Part shown: piece by piece, positions 1 to 8,475 of the stretch
Layout of the letters: the number at the start of each line of letters is the position of its first letter
Position numbering within the stretch: position 1 is the stretch's first letter
NCBI GenBank assembly: GCA_039180875.1
Contig: JBCDCY010000002.1
Span: 1 to 64,000 of the forward strand
Source: JBCDCY01 sp039180875
GTDB taxonomy: Bacteria > Pseudomonadota > Alphaproteobacteria > Rhodobacterales > Rhodobacteraceae
Reading direction: 5' to 3'
DNA: 64,000 bases
The notes under the pieces: generated by a model
Databases searched by the model: none
The model's input: only the letters and a program-made list of their open reading frames with translations
What the model was told of the DNA's origin: nothing
Program-made: the position numbers and the translations under genes

Positions 1-1
1 C

Positions 2-244
2 CATATCTCGACCCGTCAGTACGCGCGCCTGGTTCGCGACTGGGTGACGTCGATCGACCTCGAACCGAGTGCCTACGGAACGCATTCGATGAGACGGACC
101 AAGGTGGCTCAGATCTATCGGAAGACCGGCAACCTCCGCGCGGTCCAGCTCCTTCTCGGCCACACCAAGATGGACAGCACGGTCCGGTATCTCGGGGTAG
201 AGTTGGAAGACGCGCTGGCGATATCGGAAGCGGTTGAGATCTAA
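2..244 (+). CDS. Tyrosine recombinase/integrase, C-terminal fragment (cut by window edge)
   Basis: The frame is open from the left edge and ends at TAA 242-244, leaving about 80 residues. It carries the end of a tyrosine recombinase catalytic domain: HSMRRT (the H-x-x-R box), then LLGHTKMDSTVRYLG, which holds the third catalytic position (LLGH) and the nucleophilic Tyr of XerC/D and phage integrases. These enzymes cut and rejoin DNA through a 3'-phosphotyrosine link. The N-terminal part lies outside the window, so whether the gene is whole cannot be judged. A GTG at 44 is an internal codon, not a likely start. Its position beside a disrupted gene and an AraC operon suggests an element or island edge (inference). 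Confidence 0.85.
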   Translation, partial: HISTRQYARLVRDWVTSIDLEPSAYGTHSMRRTKVAQIYRKTGNLRAVQLLLGHTKMDSTVRYLGVELEDALAISEAVEI

Positions 245-249
245 GGACG

Positions 250-534
250 ATGGGCCGTCCTGCATGGGGCGGCCCGGAGCCGACATTGGCTGAGACTGTA
301 GATGCTGCGATGCGGCCCTCGGATCCCGACATTCGCTATGACTGCGTGGAATGTGGCCTCCCACTCGGTTGGAGTGCGGACAGAGCTGCCGTTCATCTCA
401 GTGGTTTGAGTGTTCGCGTCAAATTTCAGCTTCGGAGCGCTTTACGAAACTCCGTTGGGGTGCATTCGGCGAACCTCCGGAATGCTCGGTTGAAGGCGCT
501 AAGTGAATTGAAGCCTACATCGCCCGCAATTTGA
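250..534 (+). CDS. Hypothetical protein, doubtful
   Basis: A 94-residue frame starts 6 bases after the recombinase stop. The first two thirds contain one CxxC pair (C-V-E-C near residue 32) in a plausible charged context. The last 35 or so codons overlap the 3' end of the convergent AraC gene and read like chance sequence. It could be a small recombinase-linked protein whose original end was replaced when the neighbouring DNA arrived, or a spurious frame. No family recognised. Confidence 0.25.
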   Translation: MGRPAWGGPEPTLAETVDAAMRPSDPDIRYDCVECGLPLGWSADRAAVHLSGLSVRVKFQLRSALRNSVGVHSANLRNARLKALSELKPTSPAI

Positions 535-1184
535 ACGACCGAAAGATCACCAATTGCCAGAAGCTCAACGGCTCGAATCATACGCAGTTGTGTCAGCGCC
601 TCGGACCAGCTCAACCCCACGTTGTCTCGAAACCGTCTTTGTAAGCTGCGCTCCGACATGTTGACCTGCCGCGCAACGTCGCCTGCGACGACGGCCGTCG
701 CTAGTCCGGCTTCGGTGATGTCTATTGCACGCTGTACAGCAGGATCAGTCGCCGTTGGCCGCTTCACGTTCACAGAATAATCCACCAAAACGGCGCAGAC
801 ATTTAGCAGCGCCATAAAGAATGGCTCTGCCTGTGGTGGCTGATTGGCGTCATCGGACCAGTCTCTGCAATAGTGGATCATTTGCCGGGCCATAGGTGAC
901 ATCTGAAAGACGGTCGGACTGTCCGGCAGCCCGTCGCAAAAACCAGGCACCGTCAGCACGGAACACGTGGTCACCGGGGTGTTGATCGTCACGATGATTT
1001 GGGTGCCTGCGGGCACCCAAGCTGCAAAGGACGGCGGCAGCACCCAATGTTCGCTTCCAACAGAGACTCGCAAAGCACCCTTAGCCGCGTAGAGAAGATA
1101 GTCCCGGTCAAAGGCAGTATCCAAAGGAAGACGCGGCGCGAGCTCCTGAAAGAAGCAATAGGCTCGTGGCGTGCTGCGCGTCAT
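426..1184 (-). CDS. AraC-family transcriptional regulator
   Basis: 252 residues, the usual size of a two-domain AraC regulator. The N-terminal ~130 residues look like a cupin-type sensor (YLLYAAKGALRV, WVLPPSFAAWVPAG). The C-terminal ~100 residues hold two helix-turn-helix motifs: helix one around ARQVNMSERSLQRRFRDNVG and helix two around IAGDVGFNSLSAFNRAFRRF, followed by the family ending PTEFRKAL. It starts three bases after the stop of the ABM-domain gene, so it is the last gene of a leftward operon and probably regulates it. Inducer unknown. Confidence 0.85.
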   Translation of the reverse strand: MTRSTPRAYCFFQELAPRLPLDTAFDRDYLLYAAKGALRVSVGSEHWVLPPSFAAWVPAGTQIIVTINTPVTTCSVLTVPGFCDGLPDSPTVFQMSPMARQMIHYCRDWSDDANQPPQAEPFFMALLNVCAVLVDYSVNVKRPTATDPAVQRAIDITEAGLATAVVAGDVARQVNMSERSLQRRFRDNVGLSWSEALTQLRMIRAVELLAIGDLSVVQIAGDVGFNSLSAFNRAFRRFAECTPTEFRKALRS

Positions 1185-1187
1185 TCT

Positions 1188-1475
1188 TCAGACGGTATCG
1201 ACCTCAGCGATGATGGTCACGGGCGGCTTCGCCATCAACGGGCGAAGTCCAGCATTCAAGTTGGCGAAAACATCGCTGGCCCGATAGGCGTCAATAGCTT
1301 CCATCCCATTCCAGTGCTGGATGATCGCGAAGCCGTCATCTGTCGGCTTGCGATACACGCAATAGTGCGTGCAGCCCGGCATCGCCAAGACGGCCTCAGC
1401 CTGTTCCGTGATGAGTCTCATTGCGGTGTCGAAGTCTGATGCCGCAAACTCAGCTTCGACTGTGATCAGCTTCAT
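1188..1475 (-). CDS. Antibiotic biosynthesis monooxygenase (ABM) domain protein
   Basis: The start is ATG at 1475 because a good ribosome site (AAGGAG) lies just upstream; the frame extends further upstream only as non-protein-like sequence. The 95-residue product is a single dimeric alpha+beta barrel domain of the YgiN/ABM superfamily: an N-terminal beta strand (MKLITVEAEF), an amphipathic helix, the MPGCTHYCVYR segment and the FAIIQHWNGMEAIDAYRAS core typical of these cofactor-free quinol or anthrone oxygenases and related binders. The gene sits between a secreted pseudogene (11 bp upstream) and the AraC regulator (3 bp downstream). Substrate unknown; a redox-stress role is only a guess. 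Confidence 0.75.
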   Translation of the reverse strand: MKLITVEAEFAASDFDTAMRLITEQAEAVLAMPGCTHYCVYRKPTDDGFAIIQHWNGMEAIDAYRASDVFANLNAGLRPLMAKPPVTIIAEVDTV

Positions 1476-1486
1476 CGCGTTTCTCC

Positions 1487-1900
1487 TTATAGATCTTCTG
1501 GATTTCCCGTCGCGAGGTGCGTGACGAGACCGCGGGGCTCGCCAAGGCTGGCGTCCACGACGACAAAGCCCTGAGCGGCGCGGATCAGTCGCGTGCAGCT
1601 GTTCTTCGGGCCGTTGTCCCAATCAATGCAGTATTGGTCGTCTGCCAGCGCCCACATCCCCACAAGCTTCAACCCCGACGGCAGCAACGCCGCGGTGGTC
1701 CCGTCTTCGGCATAGTAGATGGGCGCTGTCCCGCCTTCCGGCGCGCCCGGCGAACCAGCGGGTACCTCGACATAAAGAGTATTGCCGGTAATCAGCGCAT
1801 CAAGTTACTCAGTCGTCATGACCTCCTCAGCCGTGGCGGCTGATCCGCCAAGTCCGGCAGTAAGCAACAGCGCGGAGACAGTACATGTCTGTATTTGCAT
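1487..1900 (-). pseudogene. Secreted protein gene interrupted by one in-frame stop
   Basis: Reading leftward from ATG 1900, codons 1-31 encode a clear signal peptide (MQIQTCTVSALLLTAG...ATA, cleavage near 24) and the start of a mature protein. Codon 32 is TAA (plus-strand 1805-1807). The same frame then continues without interruption for 105 codons of coherent protein (LDALITGNTLYVE..., GLKLVGMWALADDQYCIDW, NSCTRLI) to the stop at 1487. No frameshift is needed, so a single base change explains the break. The intact form would be a ~137-residue periplasmic protein with a Trp/Cys-rich domain. It heads the operon with the ABM gene. Readthrough, a sequencing error, or re-initiation at a downstream Met are alternatives. 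Confidence 0.7.
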
Positions 1901-2080
1901 GGATTGATCCTCTTGTTTTTCTTACAACCATGCTCATCGCTAACGCGATGGTCTGCGCGTCATCTGCCAAGAACGCGCCCTGAGCCGCCATTCATGTGTC
2001 GCACAGCATTCGAGAGGTTTGGGCTCGGGGCGGACCTCCGGCCGATCCAGCGATCGGCTTTCGCGCGCCCCCGCCCCCCT

Positions 2081-2479
2081 TCACACCCAGTCGCGGATGA
2101 TGGGGATGAGGGGGAGGTCGGCGGGGGGCATGGGGATATCGCGGAGCTGGTTTGGGCGCACCCATTGTAGGGCCTGGCCCTCGCAGCCCCGCGCGATGCC
2201 CTGCCATTTGCGGCAGACGAAGACCGGCATCAAGAGGTGGAAGTCGGGATAGGCGTGGCTTGCGAAGCTGAGGGGGGCGAGGCAGCTCTCCCAGGTGTCG
2301 ACGTCCAGTTCCTCGGCCAGTTCGCGGATCAGGCAAGCCTCCGGCGTCTCGCCGGCCTCCAGCTTGCCGCCGGGAAACTCCCAGAGCCCGGCCATCGCCT
2401 TGCCCTTGGGCCGTTGGGTGAGCAGGACGCGGCCGTCGGTGTCGACCAGCACGCAGGCCGCGACCAAGACCAGGGTCAA
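2081..2479 (-). CDS. mutT: 8-oxo-dGTP diphosphatase, MutT/Nudix
   Basis: 132 residues, close to E. coli MutT. The Nudix box is intact: G-K-L-E-A-G-E-T followed seven residues later by RELAEEL, matching Gx5Ex7REUxEExGU. WEFPGGK before it and the short C-terminal HLLMPVF segment fit the MutT subgroup, which hydrolyses 8-oxo-dGTP to the monophosphate and prevents A:T to C:G errors. Its ATG overlaps the end of argJ by four bases, so the pair is translationally coupled; an argJ-mutT order is common in Rhodobacterales. Confidence 0.92.
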   Translation of the reverse strand: MTLVLVAACVLVDTDGRVLLTQRPKGKAMAGLWEFPGGKLEAGETPEACLIRELAEELDVDTWESCLAPLSFASHAYPDFHLLMPVFVCRKWQGIARGCEGQALQWVRPNQLRDIPMPPADLPLIPIIRDWV

Positions 2480-3756
2480 GAGCGGTAGTCAGCGTTGATC
2501 TGCACGTAGCGCTCCGTCAGATCGCAGGTCCAGACCGTGGCGGTGCCCCGCCCGATGCCGAGGTCGATGCCGATCTTGATCGCGTCGGCGCGCATGTAGG
2601 CGGCCGCGGCGGCCTCGTCGTAGCCGGGATCGACCCAGCCGGCGGAGGCGACAGGGTGGGGGCCGAAGCGGATGGCGATGCGGTCGCGATCCGCCTTCTC
2701 CCCCGCCTTGCCGATCGCCGCGACGATCCGGCCCCAGTTCGGATCGCCGGCGCCGAGGGCGGTCTTGACCAGCGGGGAGTTGGCCACGGCCCGCCCGACC
2801 TGGCGCGCGGCCCTGGGGGAGGCGGCGCCGCTCACCTCGATAGCGATGAACTTCGACGCGCCCTCGCCGTCTTTGACGATCTGGTGGGCGAGGTCGCGCA
2901 TCACGGTGGTCAGCGCTGCCTCGAAGGCCCGGCCGGCGGCGCTGCGGGCCGAGGCGATGGGCGCAGCACCGGCCTTGCCCGTCGCCATCAGCAGCACGGT
3001 GTCGGAGGTCGAGGTGTCGCCGTCCACGGTGATGCAGTTGAAGGTGGCGTCCGCGGCGCGGCGCAGCATCGGCTGCAGAACGACGCTCGGCACCGCGGCG
3101 TCGGTAAAGACGAAGGCGAGCATCGTCGCCATGTCGGGCGCGATCATGCCGGAGCCCTTGGCGATGCCGACGATCCGAGCGGTGCCGTTGCCGAGCGCCA
3201 CCTCGGCCAAGGCGCCCTTGGCATAGGTGTCGGTGGTCATGATGGCCCGCGCCGCCTCGTGCGCCCGGTCCGGCGCCAAGCCCTGCTGCAGCTCAGCGAG
3301 CTTGGCAACGATGCGCTCGGGGTCGAGCGGCTCGCCGATCACCCCGGTGGAGGCGACGAAGACCTGCTCGGGCGCCAGGCCGAGGGCGGCACCCGTCGCC
3401 TCTGCCGTCCGGTACACGCCGGCGGAGCCGTTCGTACCGGTGAAGGCATTGGCGTTGCCGGCGTTGACGATGACGGCGAGGCCGCCCGTGCCCGCCGTCG
3501 CCTGGTGCTCGGCCAATCGCGCCTCGCACCAGAGCACGGGTGCCGCGCGGGTGGCCGACCGGGTGAAGACGCCGGCGACCTGGGTGCCGGGCGGGGCCTC
3601 GGCCAGCATCACGTCGGGTCTGCCGCGGTAGCGCACCCCGGCCTCGGCCGCGGCGAAGCGGATGCCGGCGACCGGCGGCAGGTCGGGAAAGCCCGCCGGG
3701 GCAAGCGGCGAGCGGGGCGTGACCAGCCCCGACGCCTTGGCTCCCTTGCCCGCCAT
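2476..3756 (-). CDS. argJ: Bifunctional ornithine acetyltransferase / N-acetylglutamate synthase
   Basis: 426 residues. ArgJ moves the acetyl group from N-acetylornithine to glutamate (and can use acetyl-CoA), closing the cyclic arginine pathway in the cytoplasm. The autocleavage site is visible: KGSGMIAPDMA at 200-210 followed by Thr211-Met-Leu, the Thr becoming the N-terminal nucleophile of the beta chain. NAGNANAFTG (98-107), the oxyanion-hole STGVIGEPL (136-144) and DGDTSTSDT downstream match the family. It lies 21 bp after the parvulin gene and overlaps mutT, forming a leftward operon parvulin-argJ-mutT. Confidence 0.96.
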   Translation of the reverse strand: MAGKGAKASGLVTPRSPLAPAGFPDLPPVAGIRFAAAEAGVRYRGRPDVMLAEAPPGTQVAGVFTRSATRAAPVLWCEARLAEHQATAGTGGLAVIVNAGNANAFTGTNGSAGVYRTAEATGAALGLAPEQVFVASTGVIGEPLDPERIVAKLAELQQGLAPDRAHEAARAIMTTDTYAKGALAEVALGNGTARIVGIAKGSGMIAPDMATMLAFVFTDAAVPSVVLQPMLRRAADATFNCITVDGDTSTSDTVLLMATGKAGAAPIASARSAAGRAFEAALTTVMRDLAHQIVKDGEGASKFIAIEVSGAASPRAARQVGRAVANSPLVKTALGAGDPNWGRIVAAIGKAGEKADRDRIAIRFGPHPVASAGWVDPGYDEAAAAAYMRADAIKIGIDLGIGRGTATVWTCDLTERYVQINADYRS

Positions 3757-3777
3757 CTGGACGGCGCTTGCGGCGCG

Positions 3778-4734
3778 CTACTCGTCGAGCAACTGACGCT
3801 GGCGGATGGCGCTCGGCGGCACGCTCTCGGCCGACGAGGTCACCTCGCCCGCCTCGCGCAACGCCTCGATCCGCACGGCGATGGCGTCGTCGCGGAGCTG
3901 TTCGGCGAGAGCCGGTGCCCGCTCCTCAAAGCTCGGGGCCGGGCGATCCCGCGTCTCCTTCAAGAGGATGATGTGCCAGCCGAACTGGGTCTGCACTGGT
4001 GCGGAGACTTCGCCCGTCTCGAGACCGGAGGCCGCCTCCTCGAACGCCGGGACCATCTGGCCCGGGCCGAACCAGCCGAGCTCCCCGCCGCTCTCGCCCG
4101 AGGGGCCAGTGGAGTGCTCCCGCGCCAGCTCCTCAAAGAGCGCCACCCGGGCGTCGGGCTCCGCCTCCACCACCTGGCGGCGGAGATCGGCGGCTGCGAC
4201 CTCGCTCTCCACCAGGATGTGGTTGGCGTTCCACTCCGTCTCCGGCTGGTGGTCGGCGATCTCGGCGTCGTAGGCGGCGCGCACCGCCTCCTCCGTCACC
4301 GCGTCGCCGACGATGCGCTGCAGCTCGCGGGTGGCGAGGATGCCGCGCCGCTCGTTGTCGAGGGCGATGGCGATGGAGGGATGGTCGCCGTCCCCATCCG
4401 CTGTCGCCGACTGGGCGAGAAGCTGCTGATTGATGAGCTGATCGACGAGGGAGGTGTAGAGGATCTCGTCCGGCAGTTGCTGATACTGCTCCGGCAGCTT
4501 GTTCAGCACCCCGATGACATGGCCGAGGGTGATGGTGGTGCCGTTCACCTCCGCCACCACGGTGTCGCGGTCGAAGTCCGGCTCTGCGGGTGCCTCGTCC
4601 GCCTCCACCGTCTCGGCGGGCGCCTCGACCGGCGTTTCTTCCGCCGGCTCGCTGGCATCGCCCTGCTGCGCCAGGGCGCCCATGGGCCAGAGGAGGGCCA
4701 GGGCGAGCGCCGCCGACGGGATGGGGTTCAGCAT
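3778..4734 (-). CDS. Exported parvulin-type peptidyl-prolyl cis-trans isomerase
   Basis: The start is ATG 4734, preceded by AAGGAG; a longer upstream frame is not protein-like. 318 residues: signal peptide (MLNPIPSAALALALLWPMGALA), an acidic Pro/Glu-rich spacer (25-55), a SurA-like N-terminal helical region (56-165) and a rotamase domain (about 168-260) with NHILVESE, GGELGWFGPGQMVPAFE and FGWHIILL. It catalyses proline isomerisation in the periplasm, probably aiding folding of exported or outer-membrane proteins, a PrsA/SurA/PpiD-like role. Divergent from secA across about 300 bp, so secretion and folding functions share a promoter region. Confidence 0.92.
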   Translation of the reverse strand: MLNPIPSAALALALLWPMGALAQQGDASEPAEETPVEAPAETVEADEAPAEPDFDRDTVVAEVNGTTITLGHVIGVLNKLPEQYQQLPDEILYTSLVDQLINQQLLAQSATADGDGDHPSIAIALDNERRGILATRELQRIVGDAVTEEAVRAAYDAEIADHQPETEWNANHILVESEVAAADLRRQVVEAEPDARVALFEELAREHSTGPSGESGGELGWFGPGQMVPAFEEAASGLETGEVSAPVQTQFGWHIILLKETRDRPAPSFEERAPALAEQLRDDAIAVRIEALREAGEVTSSAESVPPSAIRQRQLLDE

Positions 4735-5032
4735 CGGTTTCTCCTTGTAGATCGCGGGGGCGATTGCAGGCACCCGCGCGGGGCGTATCGGTCTTGGCTC
4801 CGTCCTGCCAGGCGGCACCCCAGCCCACATTGACAGGCTTCCGGGCGCCACATACATCATCGCTTCGTCGGCCGGGCCAACGCCTCGCCCCCATCTACGA
4901 CGTCGCGAGCATGCCGACAAGGACCGCGCCCAGAGAGCGCACCAAGGGGAGCGCGCCACACGGAGCGCATTTGTGCCGCCGCCCGGGATGTCGGCGGGGG
5001 CCGCGGCCGTCAGGATAGGGGATCGGCACCGC
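4735..5032. other. Divergent intergenic region between parvulin operon and secA
   Basis: 298 bp between two divergent starts. It must hold the promoters of both the parvulin-argJ-mutT operon and secA. Frames running through it are low-quality arginine/proline-rich translations, so no gene is called. I saw no convincing inverted repeat or clear -35/-10 pair. The rightward end (AGGATAGGGG before 5033) gives secA its ribosome site. Confidence 0.5.
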
Positions 5033-7936
5033 ATGCTTGGATTGGGCACAGTTGCGCGAAAGGTTTTCGGCACGGCAAACGACCGTCGCGTCCGGGGGAC
5101 ACGGGGCGTGGTCGCCGCGATCAACGCGCTGGAGCCGGAGCTCGAGCAGCTGTCGGACGCCGACCTCGCCGCCAAAACGCCGGCCTTCCGCGCCCGCCTC
5201 GAACAAGGCGAGAGCCTGGACGATCTGCTGGTCGAGGCCTTCGCCGTGGTGCGGGAGGCGGCGAAGCGCGCCCTCGGCCTGCGCCCGTTCGATGTGCAGC
5301 TGCAGGGCGGCCTGTTCCTGCATCAGGGCGCGATCTCCGAGATGAAGACGGGGGAGGGCAAGACCCTCGTCGCCACCCTGCCGGTCTATCTGAACGCACT
5401 GGCCGGTAAGGGCGTGCACGTGGTTACGGTGAACGACTACCTAGCCCGCCGGGATGCGGAATGGATGGGCCAGATCTACCGCTTCCTCGGCCTCAGCGTC
5501 GGCGTCGTCGTCCCCGGCATGCCGGAGGAGGAGAAGCGCCCGGCCTACGCCGCGGACGTCACCTACGCCACCAACAACGAGCTCGGCTTCGATTATCTGC
5601 GCGACAACATGAAGGCCTCGCTCGATCAAATGGTGCAGCGCGGCCATAGCTACGCCATCGTCGACGAGGTGGACTCGATCCTGATCGACGAGGCGCGCAC
5701 GCCGCTGATCATCTCCGGCCCGACAGAGGATCGCTCCGACCTCTACCGCCAGGTCGACACCATCATTCCCGAGCTCGCCGACGAGCATTTCGAGCTCGAC
5801 GAGAAGATGCGCGCCGCCTCGCTCACCGACGACGGCAACGAGTTCGTGGAGCAGCGCCTGCGCGCCGCCAACCTGCTCGACGGCGAGATCTCGCTCTACG
5901 ATCCCGAGGCGACGACGGTGGTGCACCACGTCAACCAGGCGCTTCGGGCGCACAAGCTTTTCCAGCGTGACACCCACTACATCGTGCGCCAGGGCGAGGT
6001 CATCCTGATCGACGAGTTCACCGGCCGGATGACCCCGGGCCGACGTCTCTCCGAAGGTCTGCACCAGGCGATCGAGGCCAAGGAAGATGTGGACATCAAG
6101 CCGGAGAACGTGACGCTCGCCTCCGTCACCTTTCAGAACTACTTCCGCCTCTACGACAAGCTCGCCGGCATGACCGGCACCGCGATGACCGAGGCGGAGG
6201 AGTTCGGCGCGATCTACGGCCTCGACGTGGTCGAGGTGCCGACCAACCTGCCGATCGCCCGGGAAGACGACGACGACCAGGTCTTCCGCACCACCCGGGA
6301 AAAGCTCGACGCCATCATCGAGAGCATCGCCGACGCCCAGGCCAAAGGCCAGCCGGTGCTGGTCGGCACCACCTCTATCGAGAAGTCCGAGATGCTCTCG
6401 GCCATGCTGAACGACCGCAAGGTCCTCACCCGCATCGCCGACTTGCGGGAAAAGGAGATCGCGGAGCTGAAGGAGAAGCAGACCGGGCGCCGGACCTACC
6501 TGACGGAGATCGCTGAGACGCTCCGCGCCCGGGCGAAGGACGGCGGCATCGCCCACAACGTCCTTAACGCCCGCTTCCACGAGCAAGAGGCGCTGATCGT
6601 CGCCCAGGCCGGCAAGCCCGCGGCCGTCACCATCGCCACCAACATGGCCGGGCGCGGCACCGACATCCAGCTCGGCGGCAATGCCGAGATGGCGGTGGCG
6701 CTCGCCGCCCAGGAAAAGGGCATCGAGGAGGAGACGGCGCTTGCCGAACTCCGCCAGAAGATTGAGGCGGAGGTTGCGGCGGCGAAGGAGCAGGCGATCG
6801 CGGCCGGCGGGCTCTACGTCCTGGCCACCGAACGGCACGAAAGCCGGCGCATCGACAACCAGCTGCGCGGTCGGTCGGGCCGGCAGGGGGACCCCGGACG
6901 CTCCTCCTTCTTCCTCAGCCTCGAAGACGACCTGATGCGGATCTTCGGCTCCGACCGTCTCGACAAGATGCTGAAGACCCTCGGCATGAAGGAGGGCGAG
7001 GCCATCGTCCATCCGTGGGTCAACAAGGCGCTCGAGCGCGCCCAGGGCAAGGTCGAGGCGCGGAACTTCGACGCGCGAAAGAACTTGCTGAAATACGACG
7101 ACGTGATGAACGACCAGCGCAAGGCGATCTTCAGCCAGCGCCTGGAGATCATGGAGGCGGCCGACGTCTCCGACGTGGTGGCCGATATGCGCCACCAGGT
7201 GATCGACGACCTGGTGGCCGAGCACATGCCGCCCAAGGCCTACGCCGATCAGTGGACCACTGACGCGCTCTACGCCGAATTGCTGCGCATCTTCGGCGCC
7301 GAGATCCCGGTCAACCAATGGGCCGAGGAGGAGGGTGTCGACGACGAGATCGTGCGCGAGCGCATCGTCGAGGCAGCCGACAAGCTGATGCAGGAGAAGG
7401 AGGAGCGGGCGGGTGCCGACGCTCTCCGCGAATACGAGAAGCGGGTGCTGCTCAGCACCATCGACCAGAACTGGCGCGATCATCTGGTCACCCTCGATCA
7501 CCTGCGTTCCGTCATCGGCTTCCGCGGCTATGCCCAGCGCGATCCGTTGAACGAGTTCAAGTCCGAGGCGTTCCAGCTGTTCGAGACCCTGCTCAACCGC
7601 TTGCGCAGCGACGTGACGCGCGAGCTCGCCCATGTCCGGGTGCTCACGCCGGAGGAGCAGGAGGCGGTGATGGCCCAACTTCGGGCCCAGGTGGAGGCGG
7701 CTCAGGCGCAGCATCCACCGGCCGATGTCGGTGTTGATGCCCCTCCGGTCGAGCCCGCCCCCCGCGGCCCGGTGGCCGCCCCGGCGGGTCAGGTGACGGC
7801 AGGCCAGGCGACGGCGGCCGTCGGTGTCGCGACCCTGGATCCCGAGCGGCCCGAGACCTGGGGCAAGATCGGGCGCAACGACGCCTGTCCCTGCGGCTCC
7901 GGCAAGAAGTACAAGCACTGCCACGGCCGGGCCTGA
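5033..7936 (+). CDS. secA: Protein translocase ATPase SecA
   Basis: The start is ATG 5033 (MLGLGTVARKVFG), the usual SecA N-terminus, with a purine-rich ribosome site. 967 residues. SecA drives unfolded preproteins through SecYEG using ATP. Seen: Walker A GEGKT (107-111), DEVDSILIDEARTPLIISGP (nucleotide domain 1), the preprotein cross-linking region, VTIATNMAGRGTDI and GRSGRQGDPG (domain 2), the long helical scaffold, and a C-terminal zinc tail with Cys952, Cys954, Cys963 and His964 for SecB and phospholipid binding. An Ala/Pro-rich linker precedes the tail. No truncation. Confidence 0.98.
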   Translation: MLGLGTVARKVFGTANDRRVRGTRGVVAAINALEPELEQLSDADLAAKTPAFRARLEQGESLDDLLVEAFAVVREAAKRALGLRPFDVQLQGGLFLHQGAISEMKTGEGKTLVATLPVYLNALAGKGVHVVTVNDYLARRDAEWMGQIYRFLGLSVGVVVPGMPEEEKRPAYAADVTYATNNELGFDYLRDNMKASLDQMVQRGHSYAIVDEVDSILIDEARTPLIISGPTEDRSDLYRQVDTIIPELADEHFELDEKMRAASLTDDGNEFVEQRLRAANLLDGEISLYDPEATTVVHHVNQALRAHKLFQRDTHYIVRQGEVILIDEFTGRMTPGRRLSEGLHQAIEAKEDVDIKPENVTLASVTFQNYFRLYDKLAGMTGTAMTEAEEFGAIYGLDVVEVPTNLPIAREDDDDQVFRTTREKLDAIIESIADAQAKGQPVLVGTTSIEKSEMLSAMLNDRKVLTRIADLREKEIAELKEKQTGRRTYLTEIAETLRARAKDGGIAHNVLNARFHEQEALIVAQAGKPAAVTIATNMAGRGTDIQLGGNAEMAVALAAQEKGIEEETALAELRQKIEAEVAAAKEQAIAAGGLYVLATERHESRRIDNQLRGRSGRQGDPGRSSFFLSLEDDLMRIFGSDRLDKMLKTLGMKEGEAIVHPWVNKALERAQGKVEARNFDARKNLLKYDDVMNDQRKAIFSQRLEIMEAADVSDVVADMRHQVIDDLVAEHMPPKAYADQWTTDALYAELLRIFGAEIPVNQWAEEEGVDDEIVRERIVEAADKLMQEKEERAGADALREYEKRVLLSTIDQNWRDHLVTLDHLRSVIGFRGYAQRDPLNEFKSEAFQLFETLLNRLRSDVTRELAHVRVLTPEEQEAVMAQLRAQVEAAQAQHPPADVGVDAPPVEPAPRGPVAAPAGQVTAGQATAAVGVATLDPERPETWGKIGRNDACPCGSGKKYKHCHGRA

Positions 7937-8073
7937 TCCACTACCTACAGTAGGTCTGTGGCCGCTGAACAACGCTCACCGATGTTTCAGAAAATTTAAC
8001 GCTATTGTGAGATTTGACGCAATTCAGGCGTAATTATTGGGTTATTCTTCCAGGACCAGAGGTGGAGAGGGTC

Positions 8074-8469
8074 ATGGATGGGTCAGGGACCGAATTAGCC
8101 AGAGAGCGTCAGCAGCACTCCGTCATGCTGAACTGGGCAGACGCCGATCCGGAGCCGGTGGAGGCCTGGGTGCTGGATCAAGCAACCTCGTGTGGGCTCA
8201 ATGTGGCCGAGGCGCGGCGCCTCGCCCGAAACGCCGCGCGGGTCGTCCGGGTGGCGCTTTGCCGGACCCGGATCGGCAACAGCAAACGGCCGCTATTGCT
8301 GAGCTGGATCGCCGATCAGGGACAAGCCTCGATCGACATCGTCTCGGAGGGCGTGGGCGCACGTTTCAGCAGCCGGCGACCAAGCTCCTGCATGGCGATA
8401 CGACCCAGGATTGAGCGTCACGCTGCGCCGGAGGGCACGCTGCACCTGCGTCTCTGCGCGGGGATGTAG
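8074..8469 (+). CDS. Hypothetical protein
   Basis: 131 residues from ATG 8074, with GGAG eight bases upstream; an in-frame start at 8014 exists but the added residues look non-coding. The protein has an N-terminal segment SVMLNWADADPEPVEAWVLDQ and a helix-rich EARRLARNAARVVRVAL stretch followed by beta-like PLLLSWIADQGQASIDIVSEG. This order faintly recalls the helix-then-strand pattern of RsbW-type anti-sigma ATPases, but N-box and G-box motifs are absent. Upstream DNA (7980-8050) is noticeably AT-richer than its surroundings. It converges on the molybdenum hydroxylase gene, six bases away. Confidence 0.5.
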   Translation: MDGSGTELARERQQHSVMLNWADADPEPVEAWVLDQATSCGLNVAEARRLARNAARVVRVALCRTRIGNSKRPLLLSWIADQGQASIDIVSEGVGARFSSRRPSSCMAIRPRIERHAAPEGTLHLRLCAGM

Positions 8470-8475
8470 CTGGGT

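Noticed and set aside
2656..4833. 725-codon plus-strand frame
   Set aside because: Antisense to argJ and the parvulin gene, both clear on the minus strand.
7932..7956. Palindrome ACCTACAGTAGGT after secA as a terminator
   Set aside because: Only a six-base palindrome with a one-base centre; too little loop to form a hairpin and no U-run.
5441..7972. 843-codon open frame on the minus strand across secA
   Set aside because: Mirror frame of a GC-rich gene; the translation is rich in Leu/His/Val/Gly without any fold-like pattern, while the plus strand is unmistakable SecA.
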